Positions 1-12,525 are shown, counted from the first letter of the stretch. The stretch is DNA of 64,000 nt from Carnegiea gigantea (GCA_029747015.1 JAKOGI010000351.1:563501-627500); one strand, 5' to 3'. Notes: generated from the letters alone by a model not told the origin. Program-made: numbers and translations.

Positions 1-32
1 AAGTGAAAAGATCTAAGGTACAATAGAGATTT

Positions 33-152
<120 letters not shown>

Positions 153-3044
153 GGAAGAAAAGAGAAAAAGAAACCCTTCATTAGGAGTTAGGCTAATCTT
201 CTATAACTTTACCACTAGCAGGGTGGAGCAAGCATTGAAACACTGGATTTGCCTCTCTAAGAACCAAATTTTTCTCGTGTCCTTCTTCTCCTTTCCTTTA
301 TCTCCTACAACAAGGCCCTAATAACCTTAGCGCTATCTTCCATGCCCCTGATGAGTCCCTGTTCCTACTCCCATTTGTTGCAAGTATGGACTTCACCCCT
401 GGGCCTTACATTCCCTTATGAACCTTACTACTTCCCTTTATAAAATGAATAGGGGCCTCAAAGACCTATTTGTGGAAATAGACCATGGGTTCTATTCTAG
501 ATGGTAAGAGAGGAATAAGGGGAGAGGAAAAGTGAAAACTAAAAAAAGGTTGTACAATAGGATCAGCCAAACAATCATCTCTAAAAGCCTACAAGTGTAA
601 CAGATGGATTGTGAAATACACAAGGACACCAAAGTCCTTGGGTTTGGCTAGGATCCTATGCAGTGAAAAAGAGAAGTTAGCTCGGTGATTAGATACCCTT
701 TTAAAAAGTTCCCCTAGGAATAAAGGAAGAACAGGGAGGAATAAGCTCCAAAAAAATCATTTGAACTAGGTCTTGAAATAAAAGCATTCTCCCTCTATTA
801 TACTTTATTCAAAATGCTCATATAGGTTCTTTAGATCTTATTAACCCAAGGAGCTTAGCAGCCATAAGAACCTAAGACCAATATCCACGGAGGACTTCCT
901 TCCTCTTCTCTTCATATAACTATTTAGGGACCTGTCCCATGTGATGCTCCCTAATAGCCACCTCCTTAACCGGTATAGTGGAAAATAACGAAGACTAGAG
1001 GAGGCCTAGGTGGACAATAGTCAGGGAGGTTTAGCATCATAGAGAAAAATATTCAAGAGGAGAATCAAGGGAAGCTTTGGAAATCTTGAAAGAGGTGAAG
1101 TTGGTAGACACACTTTCAAAGAAGCTTGGAAATGGTTAATAATTTCTTAAAGAAATTAACCTTGAAAAAGTTGTATTTGTGGCCAATATTAAGGCAAAAG
1201 AGCATCATTAAATTAGAGGAAGAGATCCTATGAGACATAAAGTCCAATCAAAAAAACTCTGCAAACTAAACTAGCCCTCGTTACTGGCATAGGAAAATAG
1301 ATAGAAGGAAAAAAGATGCTCAATTAAGGCAGGCCATGTTTAAGCCACCTTGAGTGGATGCCGAAGTAATTCCTCCACGGATGAAAAACAAGAATAGCTA
1401 ACAAATTGGAATTCCAAAGTAAATTATTCAAAATCTAGTTAAAGAAAAATGTCCTAAAAAGATGGATAAAAAGCCATTTGAGTAATCTTAATTAAGTCTC
1501 TTTAGGAAAGTATATAAGATTAATGAAGGTCTAGATAACTCAGTTCAAGGTGAAGGATTTCTAAAGAGACAAAGAGGTCATACCTGGTTATATTTTGATG
1601 CATGATTGGATTAAAATCCAACACCCCTCTAGGGACAAATGATTTGAGTAGATAAAAGCTCTAAGAGACATTGTGACACTGCCTAACTAAAGCGCAAGAT
1701 TGATCGGATCAAGTAAGTTGCTAAGATTGGTAGTTCTGTCTTGAATATAAGCTCATGAAAACCTAAGTCCACCAAAGCTTTGAAAATAATTCCAATGCAC
1801 ATGGCTTAATAGGCAAGGAAAGATCCAACCAGAACCTCCTAAATCTATACGAAGAGGTAAAGATCTTTGAGTCTGAATAAAATTGAAAAATATCCTATAT
1901 CTAAAATGTTATAAAATCCTAGTAAAGTTCTTATAAGAGAGTCATCCTAAAATCCTATATAAACAAGTCGTGGTCAACGTCAAAGGTAAATCAATTAGAA
2001 TTGTAGAAGCTACATTGTGGTTACTACTCTTTTCTAAAATTCTTGCTAACTTGATTATAGAAGACTCCTAAAGGGCAAAAGCTCCCTCTTTCAGAGTTAT
2101 TTTTAGGTAGCCCTTCGATGGTGGCACAAGTTCACAAGGTTCCTATAAGTATCACAAAAACCCTATACTATGAGAAATAGAAACCTGTTTAAAGTTTGAT
2201 ATTTTTTAGAACTTTAGAGAAAGTTGAGTGATTTTTAAATTTTTTTTTCTTGTTAAAAAAATGAATTACATATTGAGCACAATTAGGGAATAGTGTATAG
2301 TTTAGCACTATTGGGTTTAAATCCTAGCACACCACTATAATTGTTGTGATTTTTGAGGTTTTATATGGGATGTTCGTCTATTTTAGGTGTGATTTAATCG
2401 CACTGGCTTTTTAAATATTAAGTGAGGCAGTTTTATTTGTTGTCGCCAAGCTTGAGTCGACCACTTCAAAACTTCACTTATGCGATTTGGTTGTGTGAAA
2501 TTTTGTTATAGATAGTGAGACCATTTAAGTTGGAGTTGGGACATATTGAGTGGTTACTTCGTGATAATACCACACACATGTACCATAAAAAAAGAAAAGA
2601 AAAAAACATGGGGTAAGGGATGAAGCCTCATTCTTGTCACACAGACAACACTAGAGAGAAGTCCGACCTACATTATAACACAACTGGAATTTGACAAAAC
2701 AATACTAGTAGAAATACGAACCCGACACAAAGTGAATCTGTTTCAACACGAAGTTGACATGATTTAGTCATTTAGCTTAGAAACATGTTATTTTTTCACT
2801 TTGAGTGAATGCAAGCCATTTTTAATGTTGACGTTTGGGGGTTCATTGCCTACGTTCACCCTTTCTATTCAAGTTGAAGAGAAAAAGAGAAAGAGAGAGC
2901 AATCTTGATGGTCAACTGGCTCACTGAGTGCCTAATGGCAAGTAGAAGAGCTCGAGTAGGTTTATCCTTTTTCCTCCTTCCTAAGCCAAATACAAAACGA
3001 GGTAGGCAGAATCATTATACTAACAGTCGATCTTTCATCGCCGA
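153..3044. other. Intergenic stretch with decayed retroelement-like sequence
   Basis: No open gene is visible. Around 1575-1650 a plus-strand reading resembles the conserved block after the protease of Gypsy polyproteins (an L-x-H-D-W-I-like string followed by a P-S-like string), but stops interrupt it. The rest of 500-2160 is purine-rich and reads like old, heavily mutated coding DNA. I see no LTR ends, target duplication or primer site, so this is only a possible Gypsy relic. Confidence 0.35.
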
Positions 3045-3240
3045 GTGAGATGGAAGAGCTTCAATGCAACTAGACCTAGACCATCACATATTGCAACCAT
3101 CATCTCCAATGGTGTTGGGTTCACAATTGGCAAGCACCCACAGCGACCGTTGATCAAGCCTGTCCTTGAGTATATCGAAAGGAAGGCTAGCACTTTCAAC
3201 TCTAACTTCAAGATTGACAATAAGATCCTTCAATTAAGGT
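3045..3240 (+). pseudogene. Exon-like open stretch cut by the Sirevirus insertion
   Basis: About 65 codons stay open on the plus strand up to the 5-bp target site (AAGGT) of the Sirevirus, with a basic, non-repetitive composition (for example GFTIGKHPQRPLIKP, then EYIERKASTF). Joined across the insertion, the sequence reads TTAAG then GTCTTTCTCT, which could be an exon end plus splice donor. I do not recognise the family, and no neighbouring exon is evident on either side of the element. It may be a gene fragment or a chance open frame. Confidence 0.3.
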
Positions 3241-4637
3241 TGTTAAGTTTTAAGGCACACAAGGACACAAGAGGGGGGTGAATTGTGTCCTTCAATTTTT
3301 TCGTTTTGTTTTAGAACACTCGTTAGACCTGTTGGGAGAGGTGTTTGCAGCAAGGCAAAAACAAAACTTTGAATGCGGAAATAAGGAGACACAAGATTTT
3401 ATATGGAAAACCACCTCTGGACTAATGGAGGTGTAAAAACCACGACCTACCTTAGTAGGATTTCAACAAATACTTTCACTAACACGGGCCAAGTTCGTCA
3501 CACTATGTAACACACGTGATAACGTCACACATGTAACTTAGTCTCCCTCGAGATTCTAGTTGCACACATGTAACTATTCTCCACCTGAGAATGAGTTACA
3601 CAATACGTCCAAAATTTTCCAGGACTTGGACACACTCTAGACTTAACTGATGATAGAAAAGAATAGAAGAACACCTTACTTTTATGCTTCTAACCAAGCT
3701 GAATGTAAGGTACACTTACAAACCCTATTATGCCAGAAAGAATGACTCAATTTAGCACACTCCTTAAGGGTTCTTCACTCAAAGAATAAGCTTACAAAAA
3801 CTCGATGTTTGCCTTGAAAAACCGTGTGTTGAAGAGATGAGAAGCGAGTGCTTATATACCAATGAAAAAGTAAGAATTTGATTTCCATAATAACTCTGAA
3901 AATACTCAGTATCTTAAAAGAAATTAAATCCTTCAAGAAATTACCTTTTTAGGAAATCATATCTTTTAAGGATACGATAAAATCTTTTGAAAAATCTTTT
4001 AGAAAACCAATATTATTTAGGAAAGTACTCTTTCTAAACACAATATTATCAAAAAATCGATCCCAAATATATTAGGAATTTTGATAGTAGGAAAACTTTT
4101 GAAAATCTTTAAAAATCGATTTTTGCACTCACTACCCTCAAAGCACTGCAGACCTATTTGTTCAATTGTTATGGGCAGTGTTCTGAGTCAGCTTAAATAA
4201 TTCCTTCAAGGTGAGTGTTAAGTCAAGTTCTTCTTTGGCATATTAACAAAAATCTAGACAAATGTAACCAGTAATTAGCTCTAAGACTCTAAAGACTCTT
4301 GTACTCTGCTGATGATGTGCACATATATCCACTTTGATGATTTCAGCTTCTTCGACCTGTTCTTCAGGGTATTTACAACTTCTGTTGCTTTCAACATACA
4401 ATTTTATCACATAGCTTCAAGCATGATATTTCGAACTGATCTCTAGAATGTTTGCAATCTGTCTTATCACATGATTCTAGCACTCAACTCACATAGCTTC
4501 AAGCATGATATTTCGAACTGATCTCCAAGATATTTGCAATATGTCTTATCACATGATTCTAGCACTCAACTCAAGCCAAGCATAATTAGCACATTTGGGT
4601 TGTAATCATCAAAACCTTATATAAGATTGATTTAACG
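3241..4637 (-). repeat. Sirevirus 3' LTR
   Basis: This is the left-hand copy of the element's direct repeat. It starts TGTTAAGTTTTAAGGCAC, like the copy at 12540, and its last bases read TTTAACG where the other copy reads TTCAACA. It contains an internal 82-bp tandem duplication shared with the other LTR. Confidence 0.95.
4409..4572. repeat. 82-bp tandem duplication inside the 3' LTR
   Basis: Two head-to-tail units (4409-4490 and 4491-4572) both begin ACATAGCTTCAAGCATG and end CTAGCACTCAACTC. The same pair occurs in the other LTR, so the duplication predates this insertion. Confidence 0.9.
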
Positions 4638-4640
4638 AAT

Positions 4641-4651
4641 TCCCGCTTTTT
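4641..4651 (-). other. Sirevirus polypurine tract
   Basis: On the minus strand the sequence AAAAAGCGGGA sits three bases before the 3' LTR, where plus-strand DNA priming is expected. A second purine run (AAAAGGGGGAAG, near 4812-4823) lies further upstream and may be an additional tract. Confidence 0.6.
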
Positions 4652-5114
4652 CATGATGACAGACCAAATGACCATCAAAGGTGAGACACAGCAAAGGGCA
4701 AAAACATTAGTGCCAAACTTAGTTCAAAATATCTAGATCACACAAGAGAGATACATAAGAATAGGAAGTCAACTTAAACCGGCTGATTTAATTGGAACAT
4801 GATCATTCTTGTCTTCCCCCTTTTGACATCATCGAAAAGGTCTAGGAGGCCACATGCACAAAGTTAGTGGGGATGCACTCACCACCACAGGTAATGAGGA
4901 AAAATAATCCACGATACAGTTAAGTATATGGTACATAATGATATTGGTCATCCCAGTTATGCGCAAACATACACAGCAAAGGCAAGCAATGGCAGGATAT
5001 AACCAAACCAAACTAAAAACAGATGTAACCATTGTCAATCACATGTAGAATCAAGATTAACCAAACAGAAAGGTGAACAGTGTTGATGGGAACAGGGCAA
5101 AGAACAAAGATGAA
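4652..5114. other. Sirevirus non-coding segment between envelope-like region and 3' LTR
   Basis: Internal element sequence with no credible reading frame. It holds the candidate upstream purine tract near 4812 and otherwise nothing I recognise. Confidence 0.6.
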
Positions 5115-6820
5115 TCAGGGAGAAGAGGAGGATGGGCCAAGTTTGGCCGTAAGGACAGAGAGGGCACAAAGAATATCCTCATGGCGTTGTGCATTTGTAG
5201 CCTTTTCTTCAGTCAGTGCTTGCCTTACCTCAGCAATCTCCTCCTTCAGATGGAGCTGGTCCTGGACGAAAGCCTCAACTGTGGTTGTGCTGGAAGAAGC
5301 TGTCGTACTAGAAACAGGATGGGGACCAGGACCAAAGGATGCTTCGGGTCCTTGTTCTAATATGGTTCCATCACCCTTCGTAATCTGGAACCCACATCCA
5401 AGTAAAGTATTGCTCCCTATTTCATCGGTCACCTGAAAGCCCATTCTCTTTTGCAAAGGGATCCCCCGAGTCTCAAACACCGAAGTCAAAAGAAAGTCAT
5501 AGCCCAGATCATGGCTTCTGGAAGTGTTGGCAATTCGTCCAATGTGACTAATCATGATAGCAGGCAAATTAATTGGCTCTCCCCGATCGAGGAGGTCAGT
5601 AAGATACATATCCATAGAGTCCGTAAGATTGCATCCCTACCCTTGAGTAATCACATTCTTAATGACAAACCAGAATAACAATCGATGTAAAGGCTACATT
5701 TTCCCCTTTGTTATAGACTGGGGTGCACTTAGGTCAGGTTATTAGGCTAGTTTTCTGGTAAGATCCAACAAGTGGTCATTACTCAGCACAGTTTTATCCT
5801 CCCTTACATACACATCAAACCCTTCAGAGGGTACCCTAAGCCAAGCCCCCAGATTATCAACATCAAAACAAAGTTCCTGACCGTGAACAGAACTAGTCAC
5901 CATCCCATTAGTGACCTCACAATTGGCATAAAATTTCACTAATTTAGGTACTAAGCAACCCCTCTTAGTATTGGTAAATGTATCTAGCCAACCCAGTGCT
6001 CGCAATTTGTCCAAGAACACCTCTAAGCCCTGTTCTTGCAAGTATAAAACATTCACTATCTTCCCTTGTACCACGGCTTTCTGCAGGAAATGGCTATACC
6101 TTTCCCCCTGGGTCATTGACTTTCTTGATTTCTTTTTCGAGGGTTCCTCACTTCTCTCACCCAGGTCAGACCCTTGTTCTGGAGAACCCTGTTTTAGGGC
6201 ACGTTTCTTAGAGGGCACAGATGGGGTAGGCATTTGGGAGGCTGTTTGCACAGGTGATTTGGATAGTGTTTTGGATGTGGATTTAGGCTTTTTTGAAGGT
6301 CTAGCAACCTTATCCTCGGGTAGGTCCAGTGGGATGGCAGGACCCACACTCCGAGTATGAGGCTGACGCAGGGTAAGGGTGAGAGGCAGATTAGGTTGGG
6401 TGGTGGTTTAACTCAGCGAATGGATGGTTTGGGCGCTGTTTGAGGAGTTGTTTTTGGGGTTGGTTTCACGGTTCGTTTGAGCTGAGTAAGAGGCTCATCC
6501 TCTTTAAGATCACACACGCGATCATCATTCAAATTTGGCTCTTCAATCCAATCCGCCACAATCATAATTTCTCTACCTTTTTTAGGGAATTTCGGCTCAG
6601 TCATATGTGGTGCATACAACACCAAATCCCATCCCAAAACCGACTTAACAAGGGGTATGGCATCAAGTTCAATTCCTATGGGCCTCAAATCAACACTTTT
6701 TAGAAATTGAAAGACGAAGGGAGAAAGACCATAAGTGGGTGCCGGAGTAGCTGCTGCCGTCGATAATGATGACTCCGTAATTAGATCAAGCGGCATCCCT
6801 TCTCGTTGTCTTGATTGCAC
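5115..6820 (-). pseudogene. Sirevirus envelope-like region (broken)
   Basis: Three minus-strand open segments follow one another after pol: 6820-6413 (135 aa), 6347-5742 (201 aa) and 5615-5115 (166 aa). The middle segment has a basic Lys/Ser/Pro-rich start and then a region with the string ELCFDVDNLGAWLRVPSEG, typical of plant 'putative transposon/envelope-like' proteins of Sireviruses and Athila-like elements. The third segment ends in a predicted coiled coil (heptads around HLKEEIAEVRQAL). Position downstream of RNase H and before the polypurine tract fits the Sirevirus layout. The role of such proteins is unproven. I see no clear signal peptide or membrane segment, so 'envelope' refers to position and family only. 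Stops and frame changes separate the segments. Confidence 0.75.
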
Positions 6821-7509
6821 GACTCAAAGTGAGCGGGGGTGCCGTGATTTGCGACGAGAGGACTCGTCATTGCCCGGAATTCATGCCATTGGAGAGCTTG
6901 AGGAAGGAAGGAGTTAGGGTTTTAAGGGTTTTAGGAAGAGGAGGGAGAACGGGGTGCTTGAGGAGAGGAGGGAAGGTGGTTGGGGAATTGGAAAAGTGGG
7001 TTGAAAATAGTTGACCATAAATCTCAAAAAACAAAAAAATCCTCCTCCTTTTTTTTTGGCTGCCGGTTTTAGAGAGAGAGAAGGAATTTGCATGCCAAGA
7101 AATCATTACACCTTGGGAAAAGCTGCAGTTCTTTTTTTTTTTATGGAGGTGTAATAAAAGAAAAATCCCATTCCCAATGCACGTAAGGATATGGTATCTT
7201 GATAATATATGATATAACCAGTGGTCCGACCTATTCTTAGTGCCTGTTCTTGACTTTATATATTTGGTATCAAAGGACAATAAGGGCAGTATCATTAGAC
7301 CTCAATAATTGTCAGCCATATCAAATTCCACACATATGCAATTAACTGCATAACAAGTTAAATGCATCCTTTGAATTAGTTTTTTTGGCCTAAGACCTTA
7401 CTAGTCAATTATTGGGGGTTAATGAAGTTCGTTCAAGTTCTTTTAATCAAACCCAATTCAAGCCTATTCCTTTCAAATTGATCTCTACTTAGTGCCTTGG
7501 TAAAAATAT
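6821..7509. other. Sirevirus spacer between RNase H and envelope-like region
   Basis: No conserved domain is visible. It contains T/A homopolymers and short purine runs, and may hold the degraded N terminus of the envelope-like frame. Confidence 0.5.
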
Positions 7510-7930
7510 CAGCAATTTATTTATTAGTGGCCCAAAAATTCATTGAAATCAAGCCCTTTCTAACATTGTCTCTTAAGAAGTGATGGCGAACATCAATATG
7601 CTTAGTCCTTTTATGTTGATACGGATTTTTGGCAATGTTAATTGCACTTGTATTATCACAAAATATGGGAATGCATCCCGTGTCAACACCAAAATCCTTG
7701 AGCTGTTGTCGTATCCACAACAATTAAGCACAACAAGAAGCAGCCGCTACATACTCGGCTTCTGCTGTGGACATGGTAACTTAGTGCTGTTTCTTTGTAG
7801 ACCAAGAGACCAAACAGGGCCCAAGAAAAGTAAACATACTTGAGGTGCTTTTTCTGTCAACTAGAAATCCAGTATAGTCAGCATCAGCATACCCAATGAG
7901 GTCAAAGTTGCATCCACGTGGATATCATAG
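7510..7930 (-). pseudogene. Sirevirus RNase H domain (broken)
   Basis: In element sense the reading shows the Copia RNase H motifs in order: YADADY, DRKSTSS, SWSTKKQ, STAEAEY, then WIRQQL and FCDNTSAINIAKNP. These give the catalytic Asp and Glu positions expected of the domain that degrades RNA in the RNA:DNA hybrid during reverse transcription. At least two in-frame stops interrupt it, one after SWSTKKQH and one just before LLWIRQQL. It is the C-terminal end of pol. Confidence 0.85.
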
Positions 7931-8127
7931 TGCCAGATAAGAGGTGTTTTTTAAATATCTAAAAATTCTTTTTACAGCTTTCAAATGTGTTACTTTTGGA
8001 TTTGACTAAAAGCGAGCACACAAACTAACACTGAAAATAATATTAGGTCTACTAGAGGTTAGGTATAGAAGTGACCCTATTATTTCCCTATATGATTTTT
8101 CATTAACTGAAGGACTCCCATCATCCA

Positions 8128-8882
8128 TCACCAATCTGGTGGAAGGAGAGATAGGAGTGTCCATGGGCTTAGCCGAATCCCAAACCGCTTAAGTAGTTCC
8201 TTGACATATTTTTGTTGATGGATCATAGTTCTGCTTGAGGTTTGTTTAATTCGCAAGCCTAGGAAAAAATTAAGCTCGCCTATTATGCTCATCTCAAACT
8301 CACTCCTCATCAATTTTAAAAATTCATAATATAAATCATTGTTGGTTGTACCAAATATAATGTCATTGACATATACTTGGACAATCAACAAATGTTCCCC
8401 CTTAGATTTGAGAAACAAGGTATTATCTACCTTGCCTCTTTGAAAATCATTCTCAATTAAGATAATTGATAATCATTCATACCAAGCTCTAGGAGCTTGT
8501 TTTAGACCATAAAGTGCTTTGTCAAGTTTGAAAACATGGTTAGGAAAATCATGACTTTCAAAATCAGGGGATTGTTTTACATATACCTCTTCTTTAAGAT
8601 ATCCATTAAGGAAGGCACTCTTGACATCCATTTGGTACAACTTGATCTCCATGTGGGCTGCAAATGCTACCAAGATTCGAATAGCCTCTAACCTTGCTAT
8701 AGGTGCAAACATTTCTTCATAGTCAATCCCCTCTTTTTGATTGTAACCTTGGACCACCAGCCCGGCCTTATTTCTAGTGACTGTTCCCAACTCACCCAAC
8801 TTGTTTTTGAACACCGACTTGGTTCAAATAATTGTTCTATCCTCAGGCTATGGTTCAAGGTGCCAGACCTTATTCCTTTCAA
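8128..8882 (-). pseudogene. Sirevirus reverse transcriptase domain (broken)
   Basis: Two segments make up the Copia RT. The N-terminal part (about 8814-8473) carries [35 protein letters not shown] and [15 protein letters not shown]. The C-terminal part (about 8418-8128) carries the active-site box as YVNDIIFG followed by FLGLRIKQ. The usual box is YVDD; the first catalytic Asp is replaced by Asn, which should abolish polymerase activity. A frame break separates the segments around 8420-8470. Confidence 0.9.
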
Positions 8883-9348
8883 ATTGATGAAGCTTTTTTT
8901 TGCATGGCTATAACCCAGTCAGAATCTACAAGAGCTTCATGAACATTCTTAGACTCGATGTGAGATAAAAAGGCATAGAAGGCACAAAAATTTCTGAGCT
9001 TAGATCTGGTTTGTACCCTGTATTAATATCAGAAATAATTTGGTCAAGGGGGTACGAGCTTTGGTGTTTCCAGGGTCGTGAAGTGAAAGGATCCATAGAT
9101 CCGCTTTTCACTCTCTCCTGGCTGTTTGCAGGAACAGGTGTGGGATCAGGTCGGAAGCCTATTCCTAGATCAGTCAGAGAAGTCTGGGATTGAGTGGGCT
9201 GGTTTCGGTCCATATCAGGGTCAGCCAGGCTTCCCCCTAATTGATCTACTTCCTGCACACTTTCCTTACCATTAACTTCAGTAAGTGGTTCATTTTCAAG
9301 CATCTTACCATTGTCTTTTCTTGTAAGTCCAAGATCAAAATCTTCATC
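8883..9348 (-). pseudogene. Sirevirus integrase-RT linker
   Basis: A minus-strand open stretch (about 9303-8926) is rich in polar residues and Pro with no catalytic motif. It sits between the integrase C terminus and the RT start, where Copia polyproteins have a poorly conserved linker. Confidence 0.6.
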
Positions 9349-10437
9349 CTATACATCATTCTCAATCAAGGAGTTAGTTTCATCAAATAATACATGCACA
9401 CTCTCCTCAACACATATAGTCTTTTTGCTGAACACTTTGTAAGCTTTACTATGTGAAGAGTATCCTAAGAAAATTGCCTTATCACTCCTAGGGTCAAACT
9501 TTCCCAAGGGCTCCTTTCCATTATTATACACATAACATTTACAACTAAAGACTCTTAGGTGCATAATATTGGGTTTTCGCCCCTTAAAAAGTTCATAAGG
9601 AGTCTTATTAAGAATAGGTCTGATCATGCATCTATTAATAATGTAACAAGCTGTGTTCATTGCTTTTGCCCAAAAATTTCTAGGAAGACCACTAGCAATA
9701 AGCATAGATCTAGTCATGTCTTCTAGAGTCCGATTTTTCCACTCAACCACCCCATTCAGTTGGGGTGTTTTTGGTGCTGAAAAATTATGATCAATGCCAT
9801 GTTCATTACAATAATCAATAAAGCTTGAATTTTCAAATTCCTTTCTATGATCAGATCTAAGGCTTATCAATGAGTGTCATATTCTCTTTTTAGTTTTCTT
9901 AAGAAATATAACGAATGCTTCAAAAGATTCATCTTTAGATGCTAAGAATAGAGTGCAAGTGAAACGAGAGTAATCATCTATTATAACAAACACATACCTC
10001 TCACCGCCCCTACTTGTGATCCTCATGGGACCACACAAATCAACATGTAATAGCTCAAGGGGTCGAGAAGTGCTAACATACTTCTTTAACTTGAATGCAA
10101 TTCTAATTTGCTTTCTTTTAGCACAAGCATCGCATACCTTGTCATCATTGTATTTGATGGAAGGTAAGCCAACAACTAGACCTTTAGACACAAGTTTGTT
10201 CAGCAAGGAAAGACTAGCATAACCTAGCCTCTTATGCCAAAGCATAATATCATCATCAAGAATACTTAAGCAAGTCAAATGATTTTGGGGAAGTTCAAGA
10301 ACACATGTTTTATAAACATTATTGTGTCGCTTCCCCCTCAGCACAACCTCTCTAAATTTGATATTGATAATCAAACATTGATTTGAAGTAAACCCAACAT
10401 GATTACCTTTATCACACAATTGGGACACACTTAGCAA
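9349..10437 (-). pseudogene. Sirevirus GAG-pre-integrase and integrase (broken)
   Basis: The first segment (10437-9877) has the zinc-binding pre-integrase region (LWHKRLGYASL, then CDACAKRKQIR) and the first two catalytic Asp residues in LLHVDLCGPM and FVIIDDYSRF. In the pre-integrase motif a Tyr replaces the second His (usually LGHAS). The second segment (9870-9349) has LRSDHRKEFEN, the catalytic Glu in NGVVEWKNRTLEDM, and the conserved LRVFSCKCYV and KAIFLGYS strings. A frame break near 9870 divides the core. The enzyme would insert the cDNA into the genome. Confidence 0.9.
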
Positions 10438-10443
10438 ATTATG

Positions 10444-10626
10444 TTATAACCCATCAACTAGGTACACATTATCAATTGAGTGAGAGAGTGATTTACCTAT
10501 CTTACCTACACTAACAATTGTCCCAGATTTACCATTTTCAAATGCCACTCTCCCCCCATCAAAGGCTGTAAGTGAGAGGAACCTTAATTTATCTCCAGTC
10601 ATATGCCTCGAGCAACCACTATCCAA
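10444..10626 (-). pseudogene. Sirevirus aspartic protease segment
   Basis: The active-site motif DSGCSRHMTGD is intact at the start of this segment, followed by the typical VAFENGKSGTIVSVGKIG and NVYLVDGL strings. A stop just after it separates it from the LSVSQLCDKG reading of the pre-integrase block, and the upstream join to gag is also broken. Confidence 0.85.
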
Positions 10627-10670
10627 ATACCATAATTAGTTGCCTCCTCTCACTTTAACCTGCAAAACAA

Positions 10671-12391
10671 CTAGCTGTTAGTCTTGGAAACCCAGATCCA
10701 CTTGGGTCCCATTCTTTTCTTTGTCAGGGAATTTAACTCATCTTTTCTAATCCATATTTGTTTAACATACAATGAATTTCTTTCCATGACCCTTTTTCTC
10801 AAGGAGCAAGCATATCGATAATGACCAGTTTTTCCACAATGATAACAAATTATATTTTCTGGCAAACTAACATACTTCTTGTCTACTGGCTTAGTAACAC
10901 GTCTATTTACAAAACCTAAACCTTTTCTGTTTCAGTTATGATGAGTATTAAGCCAATTTAGAGCTTCTAAGGAGCTGTTCCAGTGCCTATTTTTAGTGAA
11001 GTCAGTTTTAGCTCTCTGGACCTGTTCTCGAAGCTATTTGTTGTCATTCATCTGGGATTCTAGACTATGCCTGAGCTTTGAAGACTCACTTTTCAGCTCT
11101 CTAATTTTAGTGTTGAGTTCTTCCTGTTTCTGTCACTCAGGGCCTTTAGGATGTCCAATTTTTTACTTAAAGCAAGAGCCTTTTCATTAATTTCAAGCTT
11201 CTCATACATGAGAGCCTCATTCATATGTTTAAGTTCTTGCCTTTTTCTTTCTAGTCTCTTAACATCCTTTTCTAAATTTGAGCCGGTACTTTTAAGCATG
11301 CAATTTTTAGAAGTTAGAGCTTCACATTCCTCCATCAATGAAAAAAATTAATTTTTCAAGTTTTTTCTTGTTAAGATTACGTACCTCCTTTTTGAGACTT
11401 TCACCGTCAGAGTCTGAGTCAGATGCACTTCGAGCCATGAGAGCCACTATTTCTTCTTCATCCTGAGAGTCTTCTTCTTCTTCTGAGGTGTCTCCCCAAG
11501 CTGCCATCATTGCTTTCGTGAACCGTTTTTCAGCATTAGTTAACTGAGTTTTTCTGCCTTTGGTTCGGACCTGTTCTGACCCCTGTTCTTCCTTCAACAA
11601 GGGGCAATTCTTCACTACATGATCTTGCCTTCCGCACTTGAAACATCCTGAAAACTGATCTCGATCACTGTTTTAGCCTTGTTGGTGTTGCCCTTTTGTA
11701 TACGCTTTTGGTCTTTTTGAAAAACTTCTTGAATTCTCGTGCAATCATGGCCATTCCTTCTTCATCAAAATCTGAGCTATCACTTTCCCTTGCCTTTGGT
11801 GCAAGCCCACGATCTTTCTTCACTTCCTTCTTCATCTGAGAGTTTTTCCTTAGTTCATATATTTGTAAGTTTCCAATAAGCTCATCCAAGAAAATCTCAT
11901 TCATCTTTTTTGCTTCTTGGACTGCGGTGACCTTTGATTCCCATGAATGGGGTAAAATTTGTAGGATCTTCCAAACCAACTCTTCAGTGGTAAAAGATTT
12001 TCCCAATGATTTCAACTCATTAGTAATATGGGTGAATCGATTATACATGTCCATGATTGTTTCTTTATCACTCATCTCGAATAGCTCATATTTCCTCACC
12101 AGCAGGTCGATCCTGGATTGCTTGACTTGATTGGTTCCTTCGTGAGCTACTTGAAGGGCATTCCATATTTCTTTTACGGATTCATACTCTGAGATGCGAG
12201 TGTACTCGTCAGGTCTATAGCAGCTTTTTAGCTTTGGCATTTTTCTCCATCTTTCTAAAATCATCTGAGTCGAATTCCTTCGGCTCCTTAGGAACAGTCT
12301 TTCCATCAGTTGTGACTTTTACTGGAATGTAAGGACCATTCACAATGAGCATCCACAACTCATAATCCTTAGCTTGGATATAGTTCTCCAT
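10671..12391 (-). pseudogene. Sirevirus gag with two CCHC knuckles and coiled coil (broken)
   Basis: The likely start is the ATG at 12391-12389 (MENYIQAKDYELW). After a frameshift near 12220 comes the UBN2-type gag core (12190-11665; SAKEIW-like, KYELFEMSDKETI, ELIGNLQIYELRK). A second break near 11665 precedes the first CCHC knuckle (CFKCGRQDHVVKNC, about 11650-11605), an acidic stretch, and a long coiled coil (about 11340-11093). A second CCHC (CYHCGKTGHYRYAC) lies at about 10855-10815. The C-terminal coiled coil and second knuckle are Sirevirus-like. Gag would form the virus-like particle that packages element RNA. At least three frame breaks make it non-functional. Confidence 0.9.
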
Positions 12392-12525
12392 TCGATTTTT
12401 CTATCAACTGTAGTGTTGTCCATTGAAGTATAGAGGTCTGGTCACGGATTGACCTTCCAAGATTCCTTATGGTGCACTCATTCTTACAAGATCTCTCTAG
12501 GTGCTAGCCTAATTTATGAGAACCT

